Shown in pieces: positions 21,765 to 21,946 of a stretch of DNA of 21,946 nucleotides. A program made the translations under genes and the position numbers. The notes under the pieces were generated by a model. That model did not search any database. It saw nothing but the letters and a program-made list of their open reading frames with translations, and was not told the DNA's origin. Position 1 is the stretch's first letter, and every line of letters starts with the position of its first letter. Source of the stretch: Ruminococcaceae bacterium UBA1244 (lineage in GTDB: Bacteria; Bacillota; Clostridia; Oscillospirales; Acutalibacteraceae); NCBI GenBank assembly GCA_002308635.1, contig DBWG01000120.1, positions 3,237 through 25,182 on the forward strand. The letters run 5' to 3'.

Positions 21765-21789
21765 GTGCGGCACAGGACTCGAACTCCTG
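21765..21789 (-). other. tRNA 3'-end-like remnant
   Basis: On the minus strand the sequence reads like a tRNA T arm with an acceptor-like end: CAGGAGTTCGAGTCCTG, then TGCCGC, ACCG. The pairing is out of register for a normal T loop (stem CAGGA/TCCTG closes a GTTCGAG loop), no matching 5' acceptor arm is found on its 5' side, and CCA is not encoded. It is best seen as a decayed or truncated tRNA end, not a working gene. Confidence 0.35.
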
Positions 21790-21847
21790 CAATTATTTTT
21801 GAATAATGCAAACAGAAAGTCGTTCTACAGAAACGCCCCTTGGCACT

Positions 21848-21889
21848 TCTCTATTCTTCATTAATTTATCTCTATTCTTCATTAATTTA
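21848..21889. repeat. Two perfect tandem copies of a 21-base unit
   Basis: The unit (21848-21868) starts TCTCTATTC and ends TTAATTTA; the second copy is 21869-21889 without a mismatch. It lies in spacer DNA of the tRNA region. Confidence 0.92.
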
Positions 21890-21913
21890 GCCCCGACGCT
21901 TCTGCGACGGGGC
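21890..21913 (-). terminator. GC-rich hairpin downstream of the minus-strand tRNA
   Basis: GCCCCG (21890-21895) pairs with CGGGGC (21908-21913), with an inner CGC/GCG stem after an A-A mismatch and a TTCT loop. It lies just past the tRNA 3' end. The 3' arm also belongs to a longer inverted repeat, CAGAAACGCCCC (21828-21839) with GGGGCGTTTCTG (21909-21920). No good T run follows on the minus strand, so it may be a processing or termination element of the tRNA transcript. Confidence 0.45.
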
Positions 21914-21921
21914 GTTTCTGA

Positions 21922-21946
21922 TGGGAACAATAGGGCTCGAACCTAT
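21922..21946 (-). tRNA. tRNA gene, 3' part only (runs off the window)
   Basis: On the minus strand ATAGG-TTCGAGC-CCTAT forms a correct T arm (plus 21930-21946), followed by acceptor bases TGTTCCC (21923-21929) and discriminator A (21922). The expected 5' acceptor GGGAACA and the anticodon are outside the window, so the amino acid cannot be read; the acceptor and T stem would suit tRNA-Val, but that is a guess. CCA is not encoded. Confidence 0.75.

Noticed and set aside
21773..21789. Calling the first T-arm-like sequence a complete tRNA gene
   Set aside because: The stem is out of register with the T loop, there is no matching 5' acceptor arm or anticodon arm upstream on the minus strand, and CCA is absent.
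1..21946. CRISPR array, insertion sequence, prophage or toxin-antitoxin module
   Set aside because: No regularly spaced repeats, transposase, integrase or phage genes are present; the only tandem repeat is the two-copy 21-base unit near the right end.

Overview
The window looks like the chromosome of an anaerobic, Gram-positive Clostridia member, most likely a Ruminococcus-type Oscillospiraceae. Supporting signs are consensus sigma-A promoters, GGAGG ribosome sites, U-tract intrinsic terminators, an alpha/beta small acid-soluble spore protein, a type III glutamine synthetase, the oxygen-sensitive class III ribonucleotide reductase (NrdD/NrdG), and a VTC-domain polyphosphate polymerase next to a DUF4956 protein. 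This assignment is an inference from gene content.

Layout. (1) 1-2577: a membrane protein with the fold plan of a P1B-type ATPase but with its catalytic motifs eroded, followed by rpe. (2) 2574-3771: a consensus promoter overlapping the rpe stop codon, a probable S6:S18-binding leader, then rpsF-ssb-rpsR and a terminator. (3) 3791-6450: a small TSCPD protein, a DUF1015 protein, an unrecognised two-TM protein and a bidirectional terminator. (4) 6449-9296, minus strand: a large GT2-like plus CDP-glycerol glycerophosphotransferase-like fusion with its own promoter. (5) 9364-11750: glnN (type III glutamine synthetase) behind a strong promoter and a leader that contains a full intrinsic terminator, so it is probably controlled by antitermination. 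(6) 11777-11977, minus strand: a SASP gene. (7) 12253-14768: an intact OmpR-type response regulator, its histidine kinase and a GNAT acetyltransferase. (8) 14781-18486: a promoter with the same operator layout as the one in front of the intact regulator, a terminator-like hairpin, then a second 'two-component' pair that has lost the phospho-acceptor Asp and His, followed by a VTC polyphosphate polymerase and a DUF4956 membrane protein. (9) 18487-21742: a structured intergenic region, an NrdR-box promoter, nrdD and nrdG. (10) 21743-21946: tRNA-cluster sequence on the minus strand with short repeats.

The most interesting unit is 12253-18486. An intact two-component system has a direct-repeat operator in front of its own gene, and the same operator, with identical spacing, stands upstream of a catalytically dead receiver/kinase pair that heads an operon with a polyphosphate polymerase and DUF4956. 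The two kinases have similar extracytoplasmic sensor domains, so they look like diverged paralogues. The simplest model is that the active system drives or tunes the pseudo-system/polyphosphate operon. The glnN leader attenuator is the second most notable item. Two further proteins, the ATPase-like and the glycosyltransferase fusion, also keep their fold signatures while missing catalytic residues.
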